Shown: positions 34,291-42,331 of the stretch, piece after piece
How positions within the stretch are numbered: the first letter of the stretch is position 1
How the letters are laid out: each line of letters begins with the position of its first letter
NCBI GenBank assembly: GCA_963728395.1
Contig: CAVSJJ010000008.1
Coordinates: 372,001 to 436,000 of the forward strand
Reading direction: 5' to 3'
Length of the DNA stretch: 64,000 nucleotides
From: CAVSJJ01 sp963728395
Lineage (GTDB): Bacteria > Actinomycetota > Actinomycetes > Actinomycetales > Dermatophilaceae
Notes under the pieces: model-generated
The model's database searches: none
What the model was told of the DNA's origin: nothing
Seen by the model: only the letters and a program-made list of their open reading frames with translations
Translations under genes and position numbers: made by a program

Positions 34291-35214
34291 TCACATGCGG
34301 CCGTAGCTGTGCAGGCCTCCGAAGAAGAGGTTGCCGAAGAAGGTGAGCAGCACCGACGCGAAGCCGAGGACGAGCAGCCAGGCGGCCCGTCGGCCCACCC
34401 ACCCGCGGGCGACGCGGGCGTGGAGGTAGCCGCCGTAGAGCAGCCAGGTGAGCAGCGATGCGGTCTCCTTGGGGTCCCAGCTCCAGTACGAGCCCCAGGC
34501 GATCTGGGCCCAGACGGCGCCGAGGACGACGACCATCGTCAGGAGGGGGAAGCCGATGATGACGGCCTTGTAGCCGAGCCGGTCGAGGACCTCGGGCTTG
34601 GGAAGGCCGCGGACCACGCCGACGCCCTTGTAGTCCTGGTAGAGGTACAGCAGGGCAGCCGCGAAGGACACCGCGAAGGCGCCGTAGGCGAAGATCGCGA
34701 CGACGACGTGGACGGTGAGCAGGAGGCTGTTCTGCAGCGCCGGGACGAGCGGGTTGGCCGTCGAGTCCTCGGTCAGCGCGTAGAGAAGCATCGCCGCGGC
34801 GATCGGCAGGACGAGCAGCGCGATGGTACGCACCCGGTAGCGGTACTCGAAGAACACGTATGCCGCGAGGGTGCCCCACCCGAAGGAGACGGCGAACTCG
34901 TACTGGTTCGAGAACGGCCCGTGGTGGACGGCGAAGCCGCGCAGGACGAGGCATGCCGTCACGAAGACGAGGCCGAGACGGACGAACATCGTCCCCCAGC
35001 TGGCCATCCCACGGGCCGCGGCGGCCTTCGGAGCGGCGATCGGCTCGGTGGGCGCCGACCCGTCGGTCGCACCCGCGCCGACGGCGACGGGCACCCGGGA
35101 GGCCGGGACCGCGACCCGGGCCCGCCCGTTGGCGAACGCCAGGATGTAGGCGCCGAGGGCGAGGGCGACGAACGCCAGGCCCGCAATGAGGCTGTACTGC
35201 GAGAACTCAAGCAT
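34291..35214 (-). CDS. ccsB: Cytochrome c biogenesis protein CcsB (ResC/CcsA family)
   Basis: Heme-handling subunit of the System II cytochrome c synthase. The 307-residue polytopic protein has the tryptophan-rich WAQIAWGSYWSWDPKETAS motif that faces the outside and binds heme, with conserved His in HHGPFSNQYEF and VHVVVAIFAYG. It overlaps resB by 8 bp, and the pair forms the synthase. A 64-nt, very G-rich gap separates it from tlpA. Confidence 0.93.
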   Translation of the reverse strand: MLEFSQYSLIAGLAFVALALGAYILAFANGRARVAVPASRVPVAVGAGATDGSAPTEPIAAPKAAAARGMASWGTMFVRLGLVFVTACLVLRGFAVHHGPFSNQYEFAVSFGWGTLAAYVFFEYRYRVRTIALLVLPIAAAMLLYALTEDSTANPLVPALQNSLLLTVHVVVAIFAYGAFAVSFAAALLYLYQDYKGVGVVRGLPKPEVLDRLGYKAVIIGFPLLTMVVVLGAVWAQIAWGSYWSWDPKETASLLTWLLYGGYLHARVARGWVGRRAAWLLVLGFASVLLTFFGNLFFGGLHSYGRM

Positions 35215-36715
35215 CGTTCTCTGCTCCTTCGGAGGTGGCGGCCGTGCTGTCGCCGGCGCGCTGGATCTCGGTGATCATCTGGTGGAACTGCGGTTCGAAC
35301 GCGGGGTCGCGCTTGATGGTGGAGGCGCACCGGATCTCGGTGCCGTCGGCGGTCTCGGTGGCCCGCACCCAGATGCGGCGGTGCGGGAAGAAGAAGACGA
35401 GGACGAGGCCGAGGACGAACAGCGCGGACCCGACCCAGACGAACGGCACTCCGGGGTCGTGGGCGACGATGAGGCCGGTGAACTGCCGGTTGCGCTCGAA
35501 GGTGTAGGTGAGGCCGTCGATCGTCTCGGCCTTGCCCTGCGAGATGACCTGGACGGCGATCGGGGTCTCGGTGCCCGCCTTGTGGATCTCGAGCTGGACC
35601 TGGCCGGCCTTGATGTTCTCGTCGACCTGTCCGGACGCCGGCTCGACGACGAAGACGGTCAGCTGCTTCGACGGGATCGCGAAGGACCCGAAGATGTGGA
35701 CGTTGTCGCCGGACTCGAACAGCGCCGGTGAGGTGTTGACCAGCTCGGTGCCGTCGGCGTCCGTGACGACCATCGACGCGGCGATGCCGTAGGAGGACTG
35801 GTAGATCCAGACCCCGTCCTGCTTCATCGGGTGGTTGACCCGGATGGTCTGGCGCTGGATCTGGGCGCCGCCCTTGGACAGGATGATGTCGGCCGCGTAG
35901 TCCTTCGGCATGCCGTTGGGGTACTCGGTCGCCTCGAAGGACTTGGCCTCGAGGGTGAGGCCGGTGTCGTGGCCCAGCTCGATCGCCTGACCGACCGGGG
36001 CGACGACGTTCTGGTCCTTGAAGCCGGTGGTCGCGCTGAGGAAGAAGCCGAGGAGGATGACGACGAAGCTGACGTGGGCGATGACGGTGCCGAACGGTCC
36101 CCAGCGGTAGCGGTCGGCATAGAGGTTCTGACCGGCGTCCTCGGGCTGGTGGATGACCCGGAACCGGTGGCGGTGCAGGACCTTCGTCACATCGGTGAGC
36201 GCGGCCTCGGCGTCCTCGCGGACGACGACGTCGGCGTGCAGCGGCGCGTGCTCGAAGAAGGTGTCGCCCATGCTGGGCCGGGGGTGGGTGGCGACCCGCC
36301 ACAGCTTCGGGGCCCGGTTGACCGAGCAGGCGAGGATGCTCGTGACGAGCAGGACGACGAGGGCCTTGAACCACCAGGACGAGAACACGGCATACAGGCC
36401 GAAGAACTCGATGACCTTGGACCAGCCGCCGTACTTGCCGCTCACCCCGTCGACCCATTGCGCGTATGCCGCGGGGTCGGCGCGCACGCCCTCGGGCGCC
36501 TGCTCGAGAAGCGTCCCGGCGAGGGTGAGCAGGCCGAGGACGAGGATGAGCCACAGGCCGGTCCTCATCGAGATGAAGAAGCGCCAGATCCGGTCGACGA
36601 CGTCGCCGAGGCCGAAGCCGGGGCCGCCGGGCAGGCCACCAGCGACGTCGAGGGCGTCGAGCGCCTCGGGGGCGTCGGCGTCGTCGGCCGGGCGGGTGCG
36701 CAGGTCTTGGCTCAT
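35207..36715 (-). CDS. resB: Cytochrome c biogenesis protein ResB (Ccs1)
   Basis: Partner of CcsB in System II heme attachment, 502 residues. Three N-terminal transmembrane helices (LWLILVLGLLTLAGTLLEQ near 60, FKALVVLLVTSILACSVNR near 120, VSFVVILLGFFLSATTGF near 215), a large extracytoplasmic domain and a final helix (FVWVGSALFVLGLVLVFFF) are the family layout. It lies 13 nt after ccdA and overlaps ccsB. The N-terminal 35 residues are acidic and probably disordered. Confidence 0.92.
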   Translation of the reverse strand: MSQDLRTRPADDADAPEALDALDVAGGLPGGPGFGLGDVVDRIWRFFISMRTGLWLILVLGLLTLAGTLLEQAPEGVRADPAAYAQWVDGVSGKYGGWSKVIEFFGLYAVFSSWWFKALVVLLVTSILACSVNRAPKLWRVATHPRPSMGDTFFEHAPLHADVVVREDAEAALTDVTKVLHRHRFRVIHQPEDAGQNLYADRYRWGPFGTVIAHVSFVVILLGFFLSATTGFKDQNVVAPVGQAIELGHDTGLTLEAKSFEATEYPNGMPKDYAADIILSKGGAQIQRQTIRVNHPMKQDGVWIYQSSYGIAASMVVTDADGTELVNTSPALFESGDNVHIFGSFAIPSKQLTVFVVEPASGQVDENIKAGQVQLEIHKAGTETPIAVQVISQGKAETIDGLTYTFERNRQFTGLIVAHDPGVPFVWVGSALFVLGLVLVFFFPHRRIWVRATETADGTEIRCASTIKRDPAFEPQFHQMITEIQRAGDSTAATSEGAENDA

Positions 36716-36728
36716 GGCGGTTCTCTCT

Positions 36729-37469
36729 TCAGATGCCGATGCTGGGCAGGAGTGCGGGGAGCTTGACGAGGAGGTTGGTGATCATGAGGAAGCCGACGAC
36801 GAGGAGCATGGCGCCGCTGACGAAGGAGACGGCGCTCTCGTGGCGGCGGAACCATTGGAGTCGGCGGCTGACGGCGGTGGCACCGAGAGCGACGAGGACG
36901 AACGGCAGGCCCATCCCGAGCGCATAGACCACGAGGAGGACTGCGCCCTGGCCGACGCTGTCGCGCAGCGAGGCGAGGCCGATGATCCCGCCGAGGATGG
37001 GACCGACGCACGGGGTCCATCCGGCGGCGAAGACGACGCCGAAGAGGGCCGAGCGGACCAGCTTCGGGCTCTCGAGGAGGACGGTGCCGTCGCCGGCGCG
37101 GCGGGTGCGCAGGACCTTGTCGGCCGGGACCGTCGCCTGGCGGAGCAGGGCGGGGATGTTGATGAGCCCCGCGACGTGCAGGCCCATGACGATGAGGGCC
37201 GCTCCCCCGACCTGGCGCAGGATGCCGACGTAGTCGCGCAGGAAGTAGCCGACCAGCCCCACCGACGCCCACAGGACCACGAACACGACCGTGAAGCCGA
37301 GGACGAAGGCCAGCGCCTGGGTGAGCGCGACCCGTCGCGCCGACCGGGCCCCCGCCGGCGTCGTCCCGACCATGTAGGTCATGTAGGCCGGGACGAGCGG
37401 CAGGCAGCACGGCGACGCGAACGAGACGATGCCCGCGGCGAACGCGACGAGGAGGCTGATGTTGGTCAT
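36729..37469 (-). CDS. ccdA: Thiol-disulfide transporter CcdA
   Basis: Moves reducing equivalents from cytosolic thioredoxin across the membrane to ResA-like proteins. The 246-residue protein has six hydrophobic helices and the redox cysteines in SFASPCCLPLVPAY and AAGWTPCVGPILGG. The ATG at 37467-37469 gives the family start; the longer frame upstream is an overlap with the TPR gene. The function is needed for the cytochromes made by the same operon. Confidence 0.92.
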   Translation of the reverse strand: MTNISLLVAFAAGIVSFASPCCLPLVPAYMTYMVGTTPAGARSARRVALTQALAFVLGFTVVFVVLWASVGLVGYFLRDYVGILRQVGGAALIVMGLHVAGLINIPALLRQATVPADKVLRTRRAGDGTVLLESPKLVRSALFGVVFAAGWTPCVGPILGGIIGLASLRDSVGQGAVLLVVYALGMGLPFVLVALGATAVSRRLQWFRRHESAVSFVSGAMLLVVGFLMITNLLVKLPALLPSIGI

Positions 37470-37480
37470 GGCCGGGTGGG

Positions 37481-38392
37481 TCAGTTCGTCGCCGACGGTG
37501 AGGGGGTGGACTGGTTGAGGTGCGTCGAGACCGTCTTGGCGAGGTCGCTCTTGGGGTCGATGTCGATGACCTTCTGCCACTCCGCGCGCATCTTCGCCGT
37601 GTCGGACGGGCTCTTGCTCATGTAGAGGAACCCGAGGTCGTAGTGGACCTCTGCGTTGTCCGGGTAGAGCTTGGCGGCCTTGAGCCAGACCTTCTCGGCC
37701 TCGGCGGCGTTCCCGAGGTTGAACTGGGTGGCGCCGAGCGCGAGGAGCGCGGTCTGGTTCTTCGGCTCGACGGCGAGGACCTTGTTCTCCCAGTCGGCGG
37801 CGGTCTTGTAGTCGCCGGCCTGGTAGTACTGGTCGCCCAGGCCCTGGAGGGACGCGACATCCTTGGGGTTCGCGCTGATCTTCTGCATGAGCGCCGAGAC
37901 CTGCGCCTGGTCGATGCCCTGGGAGGTGGCGGTCGAGGTCGGCGTCCCGCTGATGCCGGGAACGCCGGTGTCCTTGCCCATCCAGTAGACGCCGACGACG
38001 ATGCCGGCGACGACGAGGGCGCCGAGGAGCCACACGAGCGGGCCCTGGCGGCGGCGCTCGGTGCTCGGCTCCGCGTCGAGCGGCGCGGGCCGCGCCGGCC
38101 TCGTCCGGGCCGGGGCCGCGGCCGCGACGGCGGCGGTCTCGAGCTCGCCCTCGGCTGCGAGGTCCGCGTCGGAGCCGGCGAGGAGCGCGAACGCCCGCTC
38201 CGCCTCGCCGCGCTGGAGCCGAGCCCAGGTGGCCAGGTCGGCCGGTGCCGTGTCGAGGAAGTCGACGACGTCGCGGTAGGCGCCCTCGATGTCCTGGTCA
38301 TCGGCCTCGCGCTCGAGCCCGAGCCGTCCCAGCAGCTCGGTGCGCAGGTCGACCGTCGCGGTCTTGCCGCCCCCGGATCCTCGCTCGCTCAT
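37481..38392 (-). CDS. Membrane-anchored TPR protein, first gene of cytochrome operon 1
   Basis: 303 residues: a cytosolic part with a coiled region (1-115), one transmembrane helix (about 118-138) and three or four TPR motifs outside (from about 165). It resembles CcmI/CycH-like assembly proteins that hold apocytochromes, but I see no specific signature. AAGGAG lies 11 nt before the chosen ATG (38390-38392). Its promoter carries the 48-bp module shared with the TPR gene at 43431, so the two TPR proteins head co-regulated groups. Confidence 0.78.
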   Translation of the reverse strand: MSERGSGGGKTATVDLRTELLGRLGLEREADDQDIEGAYRDVVDFLDTAPADLATWARLQRGEAERAFALLAGSDADLAAEGELETAAVAAAAPARTRPARPAPLDAEPSTERRRQGPLVWLLGALVVAGIVVGVYWMGKDTGVPGISGTPTSTATSQGIDQAQVSALMQKISANPKDVASLQGLGDQYYQAGDYKTAADWENKVLAVEPKNQTALLALGATQFNLGNAAEAEKVWLKAAKLYPDNAEVHYDLGFLYMSKSPSDTAKMRAEWQKVIDIDPKSDLAKTVSTHLNQSTPSPSATN

Positions 38393-38482
38393 CGCTTCGT
38401 CCACTCCTTCATCGGGCCGGTCCGGCCGCTCGGCAGGGGATCGCGGCCACTGCATCTAGTGTCGATTTGAGCGATTTGACGC

Positions 38483-38530
38483 ACCATCCGCCGAGAGGCA
38501 CATATCGGATAGAGACGGGGTCCAGGCCGG
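38483..38530 (-). promoter_or_regulatory. Shared cytochrome promoter module, copy A
   Basis: On the plus strand this reads ACCATCCGCCG, then a variable AT-rich centre with GATA and AGAC, then TCCAGGCCGG. It aligns over its whole length with 44505-44550. Both copies lie about 90-105 nt upstream of a TPR gene in the same orientation. Probably the binding and start region for the NarL-type regulator encoded at 45112. Confidence 0.7.
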
Positions 38531-38548
38531 TCCATGACCTGGGGTGGC

Positions 38549-38573
38549 GCGGCATACCGCCGGGGTATGCCGC
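38549..38573 (-). terminator. Hairpin made of two GGCATACC copies
   Basis: GCGGCATACC (38549-38558) and its exact complement (38564-38573) flank GCCGG. It lies 62 nt after the stop codon of the 805-residue cytochrome gene, so it is a likely terminator. It is formed from the heptamer that is enriched throughout the window. Confidence 0.6.
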
Positions 38574-38634
38574 CGCACCGACGAGCCATGCCGTGCCCCC
38601 GTCGCGCGCCGCGCGCCGAGCCCGGGTCGAGCGC

Positions 38635-41052
38635 TCAGCCCTCGTAGTCGAGCGCGTGGTGGGTGTAGCCGTGGCAGGTGAGCGAGCACGTGCCACCCGC
38701 GCCGGTCGGGGTCCAGGAGAGCGTGCCACCGGGCACGACCGGCTGGACGTCCGGGGCGAAGCTGACCAGCCTGCTGCCGTCCACCTGCTGGCCGTCGACC
38801 GGGTCCGTCGTGCCGTGGATCCGGAAGTGGCACTCGGCGCACAGGGCGTTGCCCTGGCCGGCTCCCGGGGTGTCGATGTCGGTGCCCCCGCTGCCGATGC
38901 CGGCGAGCCGGGTCAGGTGCATGCCGTGCAGCTCGAAGTTCGTCGCCTCGGTGCTCGCCGTACCGGAGGCGTTGGCGAACGGCGCCTCGGCGTGGCAGAC
39001 ATAGCACAGGGCGAAGTCGCCGCTGGAGTAGAGCGCGTTCGCCCGCGCGAGGACCCGGTCCTCGTAGGGCCGCAGGAGGATGCCACGGTTCACGGAGGTG
39101 TGCGGCTGCAGGGAGGCGTCGGCGCTGGTGCCGTCCGGGGTCTCGCTGCTCGCATGGCAGTTGAGGCAGCGGACGGTCCCGTCGACGTCGAAGTTCCACA
39201 GCTTGTACGGCGAGGTGCCGGCGAGGCTTGCCTGCATGGCGGCCGTCTTGTTCGTCCCGGCCGCCTCCACGGGGTGGAAGGACGGGTTGGCGGGGTTGAG
39301 CTCGACGGCCTTGTCGGTCTGGTCCATCGACGGCTTGCCCGGGATGTCCGCCGGCAGCTGGGTGTAGCCCGAGTGGCAGGTGAAGCAGAGCTGGTACTCA
39401 TGCGTGACCTGGCTCGTCGTGCCGTTGAGGAAGGTGTAGGTCGGCGCCGTCCCGGCCGGGCCGTTCGACACGGCGACACCCGTCACGCCGGTGAGCCGCC
39501 CCGAGGCGCTCCAGCCGGTCGCGACGGCCGGGTCGGCCGGGTCGGCAAGCTGGGTGCTGTCGGGTCCACTCTGCGCCTGGTGCGAGTTGTGGCAGTCGGC
39601 GCAGTCGCTGTGCCGGTTGAGGGTTCCGGCCATCTCGTCGGCGTCGGCGAGGGTGTGCGAGCTCGTCGCCAGGGCGTCGTGGGAGTAGTAGGACCGGGTG
39701 GCGTCATCGTTGGCCGGCCGGGTCAGGGCGTAGTGCTGGGTGACGTTCGTCGTCGCCCCGAGCCCGTCGTGGCAGGTGAGGCAGAGGGTGGCCGTCGGCC
39801 CGCTCGTGACGAGCAGGTTCGTCCCCCGCGCCGAGTGACCGCTGTGGCAGGACGCACACTGGTCGGCCGCCGCGGCATACGGTCCGTGGATGTCGCTCGC
39901 CCCGACGTCGACGGCGGCCGCGGCCATGAGCGGGCGGGAGACCGACACCGTGATGCTCTCGCCGGCACCGAGGGCGCCGCCGGCCCCGTCGCCGAGGGGG
40001 TAGGCGAGGGTCGCGGTCGGAGTGCTCGTCCGCTCGCTCACCGCGGTGCCCGCGCGTTGCCCGGCGCTCAGCCGCGTCGCCGGGGCGCTGCCGAGGGTGA
40101 CCCGGGCGAGGTCGCTGCCGGTGATGGCGGAGCCCGCGTCCGTGAGCCGCAGGTCGTAGCCGGCGCCGTATGCCGCGTCGATCGACAGCCCGACGGTGAA
40201 CTCCTCCTCGGTGCAGGCGCCGGCTCCGACGGGGACGGCGACGTCGGGGTTCGCGGCCCGAGAGAGGTGACCGGCGGCGGGAGCGCCGTCGGCGGCGGTG
40301 CACAGGCGCAGTGCGGACGGCGCGAGGTCCTCCTCCGCGGGGGCCTGGCGCGTCCCCGTCCCGGCGGCCCGCCACTCCGTCTCCAGGTGCAGCGGCTCGC
40401 CGACGGTGGCCGTGGCGGGCACGGGGAGCCAGGCGCTCTCGGCCGCCTGCCGGTACTCCAGCAGCGGCGTGAGGGCGAGGTCGTCAGCGCCGGGGTTGGT
40501 CACCGCGAAGCGGACCCGGAGGGTGTCGAAGGGGGCGGCGCCCTGCGCCGGTGCACCCGGCGCGAGGTAGGTCGCCGTCGACGGCAGGCCGTCGAGGGTG
40601 GCGAGCACCGACCGGCCCCCGGCGAGCTCGCTGGGGGTCGTCGGGGCCGTCGCTGTCGGCTGCATGGGTGCCGGGACCGGCTGTGGGCTCGGCACCGGCG
40701 CACCGGTGTCGGTCGGGGTCGGCGTCGGGACGCTTGTCGAGGTCGGTGCCGGGGTGTCGCTCGGCGTCGGGGCGGTGGTCCTCGTCGGGCTCGGGGTCAC
40801 GCTCGGCGAGGGGTCCGGGGTGGCCGTCGGCGTCGGGTCCGCCGTCGCGGAGGCGCCGGTCGGGGTGGGGGCCGAGCCGGCGGTCTGGCTCGGGGCGGCC
40901 GTGCCGGCCGGCGTCGGCCCGGTCGCCTGCGCCTGGGTCGGTCCGAGGCCGACGAGGGCGACGGCGAGGGGCAGGGCGAGGACGGCGGCACGCGCGGAGT
41001 CCGACGGGCGCAGTCGCCCGCGGGGGGCGGGGATGCGGCGCGTGGGCTTCAC
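38635..41052 (-). CDS. Large secreted multiheme cytochrome c with Pro/Thr-rich spacer
   Basis: 805 residues. A signal peptide (about 1-43) is followed by a Thr/Pro/Ser spacer (about 45-150) that could span the cell wall. A beta-rich region of about 230 residues comes next, then a C-terminal heme domain. I count seven CXXCH sites (CASCH, CLTCH, CADCH, CFTCH, CLNCH, CYVCH, CAECH) and a final TCSLTCH, which is CX3CH. Pairs such as CASCHSGHSARG with LCLTCHDG fit the doubled-CXXCH family. No anchor or sortase signal is visible. It starts at a GTG with GAGGA 8 nt upstream and follows the hexaheme gene on the same strand. Confidence 0.82.
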   Translation of the reverse strand: MKPTRRIPAPRGRLRPSDSARAAVLALPLAVALVGLGPTQAQATGPTPAGTAAPSQTAGSAPTPTGASATADPTPTATPDPSPSVTPSPTRTTAPTPSDTPAPTSTSVPTPTPTDTGAPVPSPQPVPAPMQPTATAPTTPSELAGGRSVLATLDGLPSTATYLAPGAPAQGAAPFDTLRVRFAVTNPGADDLALTPLLEYRQAAESAWLPVPATATVGEPLHLETEWRAAGTGTRQAPAEEDLAPSALRLCTAADGAPAAGHLSRAANPDVAVPVGAGACTEEEFTVGLSIDAAYGAGYDLRLTDAGSAITGSDLARVTLGSAPATRLSAGQRAGTAVSERTSTPTATLAYPLGDGAGGALGAGESITVSVSRPLMAAAAVDVGASDIHGPYAAAADQCASCHSGHSARGTNLLVTSGPTATLCLTCHDGLGATTNVTQHYALTRPANDDATRSYYSHDALATSSHTLADADEMAGTLNRHSDCADCHNSHQAQSGPDSTQLADPADPAVATGWSASGRLTGVTGVAVSNGPAGTAPTYTFLNGTTSQVTHEYQLCFTCHSGYTQLPADIPGKPSMDQTDKAVELNPANPSFHPVEAAGTNKTAAMQASLAGTSPYKLWNFDVDGTVRCLNCHASSETPDGTSADASLQPHTSVNRGILLRPYEDRVLARANALYSSGDFALCYVCHAEAPFANASGTASTEATNFELHGMHLTRLAGIGSGGTDIDTPGAGQGNALCAECHFRIHGTTDPVDGQQVDGSRLVSFAPDVQPVVPGGTLSWTPTGAGGTCSLTCHGYTHHALDYEG

Positions 41053-41076
41053 GGGGTCGTCCTCAGGTCGGGGCGG

Positions 41077-41128
41077 TCAGGGCTGGGGGGTCAGGGCTGG
41101 GGGGTCAGGGCTGGGGGGTCAGGTCTGG
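41077..41128. repeat. 14-bp G-rich tandem repeat upstream of the large cytochrome gene
   Basis: The unit TCAGGGCTGGGGGG starts at 41077, 41091 and 41105, with a partial copy at 41119. The plus strand has repeated GGG/GGGGGG tracts able to form a G-quadruplex. The array lies 25-76 nt upstream of the GTG start at 41052. Confidence 0.75.
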
Positions 41129-41134
41129 CGCGGG

Positions 41135-41171
41135 ACTTCGGGTGGCGCGGGGGCACCGGGCCACCCGAAGT
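41135..41171 (-). terminator. Hairpin after the hexaheme cytochrome gene
   Basis: ACTTCGGGTGGC (41135-41146) is perfectly complementary to 41160-41171 with a 13-nt loop. It is 25 nt beyond the stop codon of the gene ending at 41196. Confidence 0.75.
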
Positions 41172-41195
41172 CCAACACCTGTATGACGCTCGGCG

Positions 41196-42218
41196 TCACA
41201 CGTTGTGGCACAAAAGGCATGTGCCACGGTTGTCGACGCGCAGCAGGCGGCTGTCGTTCGACGTGGTGGTGCTGCCCGGGAAGGCGACTCGCGCCGCGCT
41301 CCCGGTCATGCTGGCGTTCGAGCCGTGAGCCACGTGGCAGGTGATGCAGTTGGCCGCACCGGCCTTGTAGTTCGCGTCCGAACGGTGCTGGTACATGAAG
41401 GTGTCATCGCCAGAGGCGGTGCTGTACGAGCCGTGGCCCGCGTTGTACCGGGTGTGGCAGGTCGTGCACCACGCGGCGACGTTCTGGATGTACCCGTCGG
41501 CGCCGGCGCCCTGGGTCCCGGTGAGGGGGGTGCCGTTGACGAGGTCGAGAGCGACGTTGGGGTCGCCCGAGAGCCAGTAGTTCGTCGTGGTGTAGACCTT
41601 TGTCGAGGCGTCAGGGATGGTGACGCCGGTGGCCGCGCCCGAGTCGTTCGGGACGGGCTTCAGGATGCGGTAGTTGCCGTTGCCGTGCGGGTCATGGCAT
41701 GAACCGCACTCGAGCGTGACCGCGGTGCCGGCACCGGAGTTGATGGCTCCGTTGCCCCACATGGTGGACGCGACGCCGATGCTGTGCTGCGACGTCGTGG
41801 CCTCGGCCGCGATGACCGGGATCGTCTGGTTCGACGAGCTCCACCCGTGAGTGCTTTGGGTGAGAACATCCTTCGTCGCGGTGTGCGAACCGATCATGGC
41901 GGTGTCGAAACCGCCACCTCGGAGCGCGCCACCGGACGACTCGTCGATGCCGAACCGCACGTCCGTGGACGCGGCCGTTCCATCGTGGCAGGTGTAACAC
42001 AGGGCCGGCTGTTCCTGGACGAGCAAGTAGCTCGCCTGGGCGGTGTGCGCGCGGTGACACCCCGCGCACTTGCCGGCTCCTGCCTGAGCGATGACCACGC
42101 CCGCCGTCGGTGAGTTCACCGCGAGACTGACGTGTGGTCCGTTGTCCGCCTGAGCCGGGCCCGTGCCCATGAAAAACGCGAGGGCGCTTGCCGCGACCAG
42201 GAGGAGGATTCGCTTCAC
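41196..42218 (-). CDS. Secreted hexaheme cytochrome c (doubled CXXCH type)
   Basis: 340 residues with a clear Sec signal peptide (KRILLLVAASALAFFMGTGPAQA). Six CXXCH sites follow: CAGCH, CYTCH, CGSCH, CTTCH, CITCH and a C-terminal CLLCHNV. CAGCHRAHTAQASYLLV with LCYTCHDG is the doubled-CXXCH pattern also seen in the 805-residue protein. The DNA is visibly less GC-rich than its neighbours, which may indicate recent transfer or secretion-related codon use. Start: AAGGAGG sits 8 nt before the GTG at 42216-42218 but only 2 nt before an upstream ATG (42222-42224), so I prefer the GTG. No terminal enzyme is attached, so I infer an electron shuttle. Confidence 0.83.
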   Translation of the reverse strand: MKRILLLVAASALAFFMGTGPAQADNGPHVSLAVNSPTAGVVIAQAGAGKCAGCHRAHTAQASYLLVQEQPALCYTCHDGTAASTDVRFGIDESSGGALRGGGFDTAMIGSHTATKDVLTQSTHGWSSSNQTIPVIAAEATTSQHSIGVASTMWGNGAINSGAGTAVTLECGSCHDPHGNGNYRILKPVPNDSGAATGVTIPDASTKVYTTTNYWLSGDPNVALDLVNGTPLTGTQGAGADGYIQNVAAWCTTCHTRYNAGHGSYSTASGDDTFMYQHRSDANYKAGAANCITCHVAHGSNASMTGSAARVAFPGSTTTSNDSRLLRVDNRGTCLLCHNV

Positions 42219-42226
42219 TGCCATTA

Positions 42227-42233
42227 CCTCCTT
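42227..42233 (-). promoter_or_regulatory. Strong Shine-Dalgarno that decides the hexaheme start
   Basis: AAGGAGG is the best ribosome-binding site in the window. Spacing is 8 nt to the GTG (42216-42218) and 2 nt to the in-frame ATG (42222-42224), favouring the GTG. Its presence suggests high translation of this cytochrome. Confidence 0.7.
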
Positions 42234-42331
42234 ACTACTTCCGATATTGATTTGTGTGTGTGTTCCGGTGCGCGCGATGCCCGGTTCGAAAGCTCGTCCC
42301 CAGACCGCCCGTCACCCTCCTCGCACCCATC

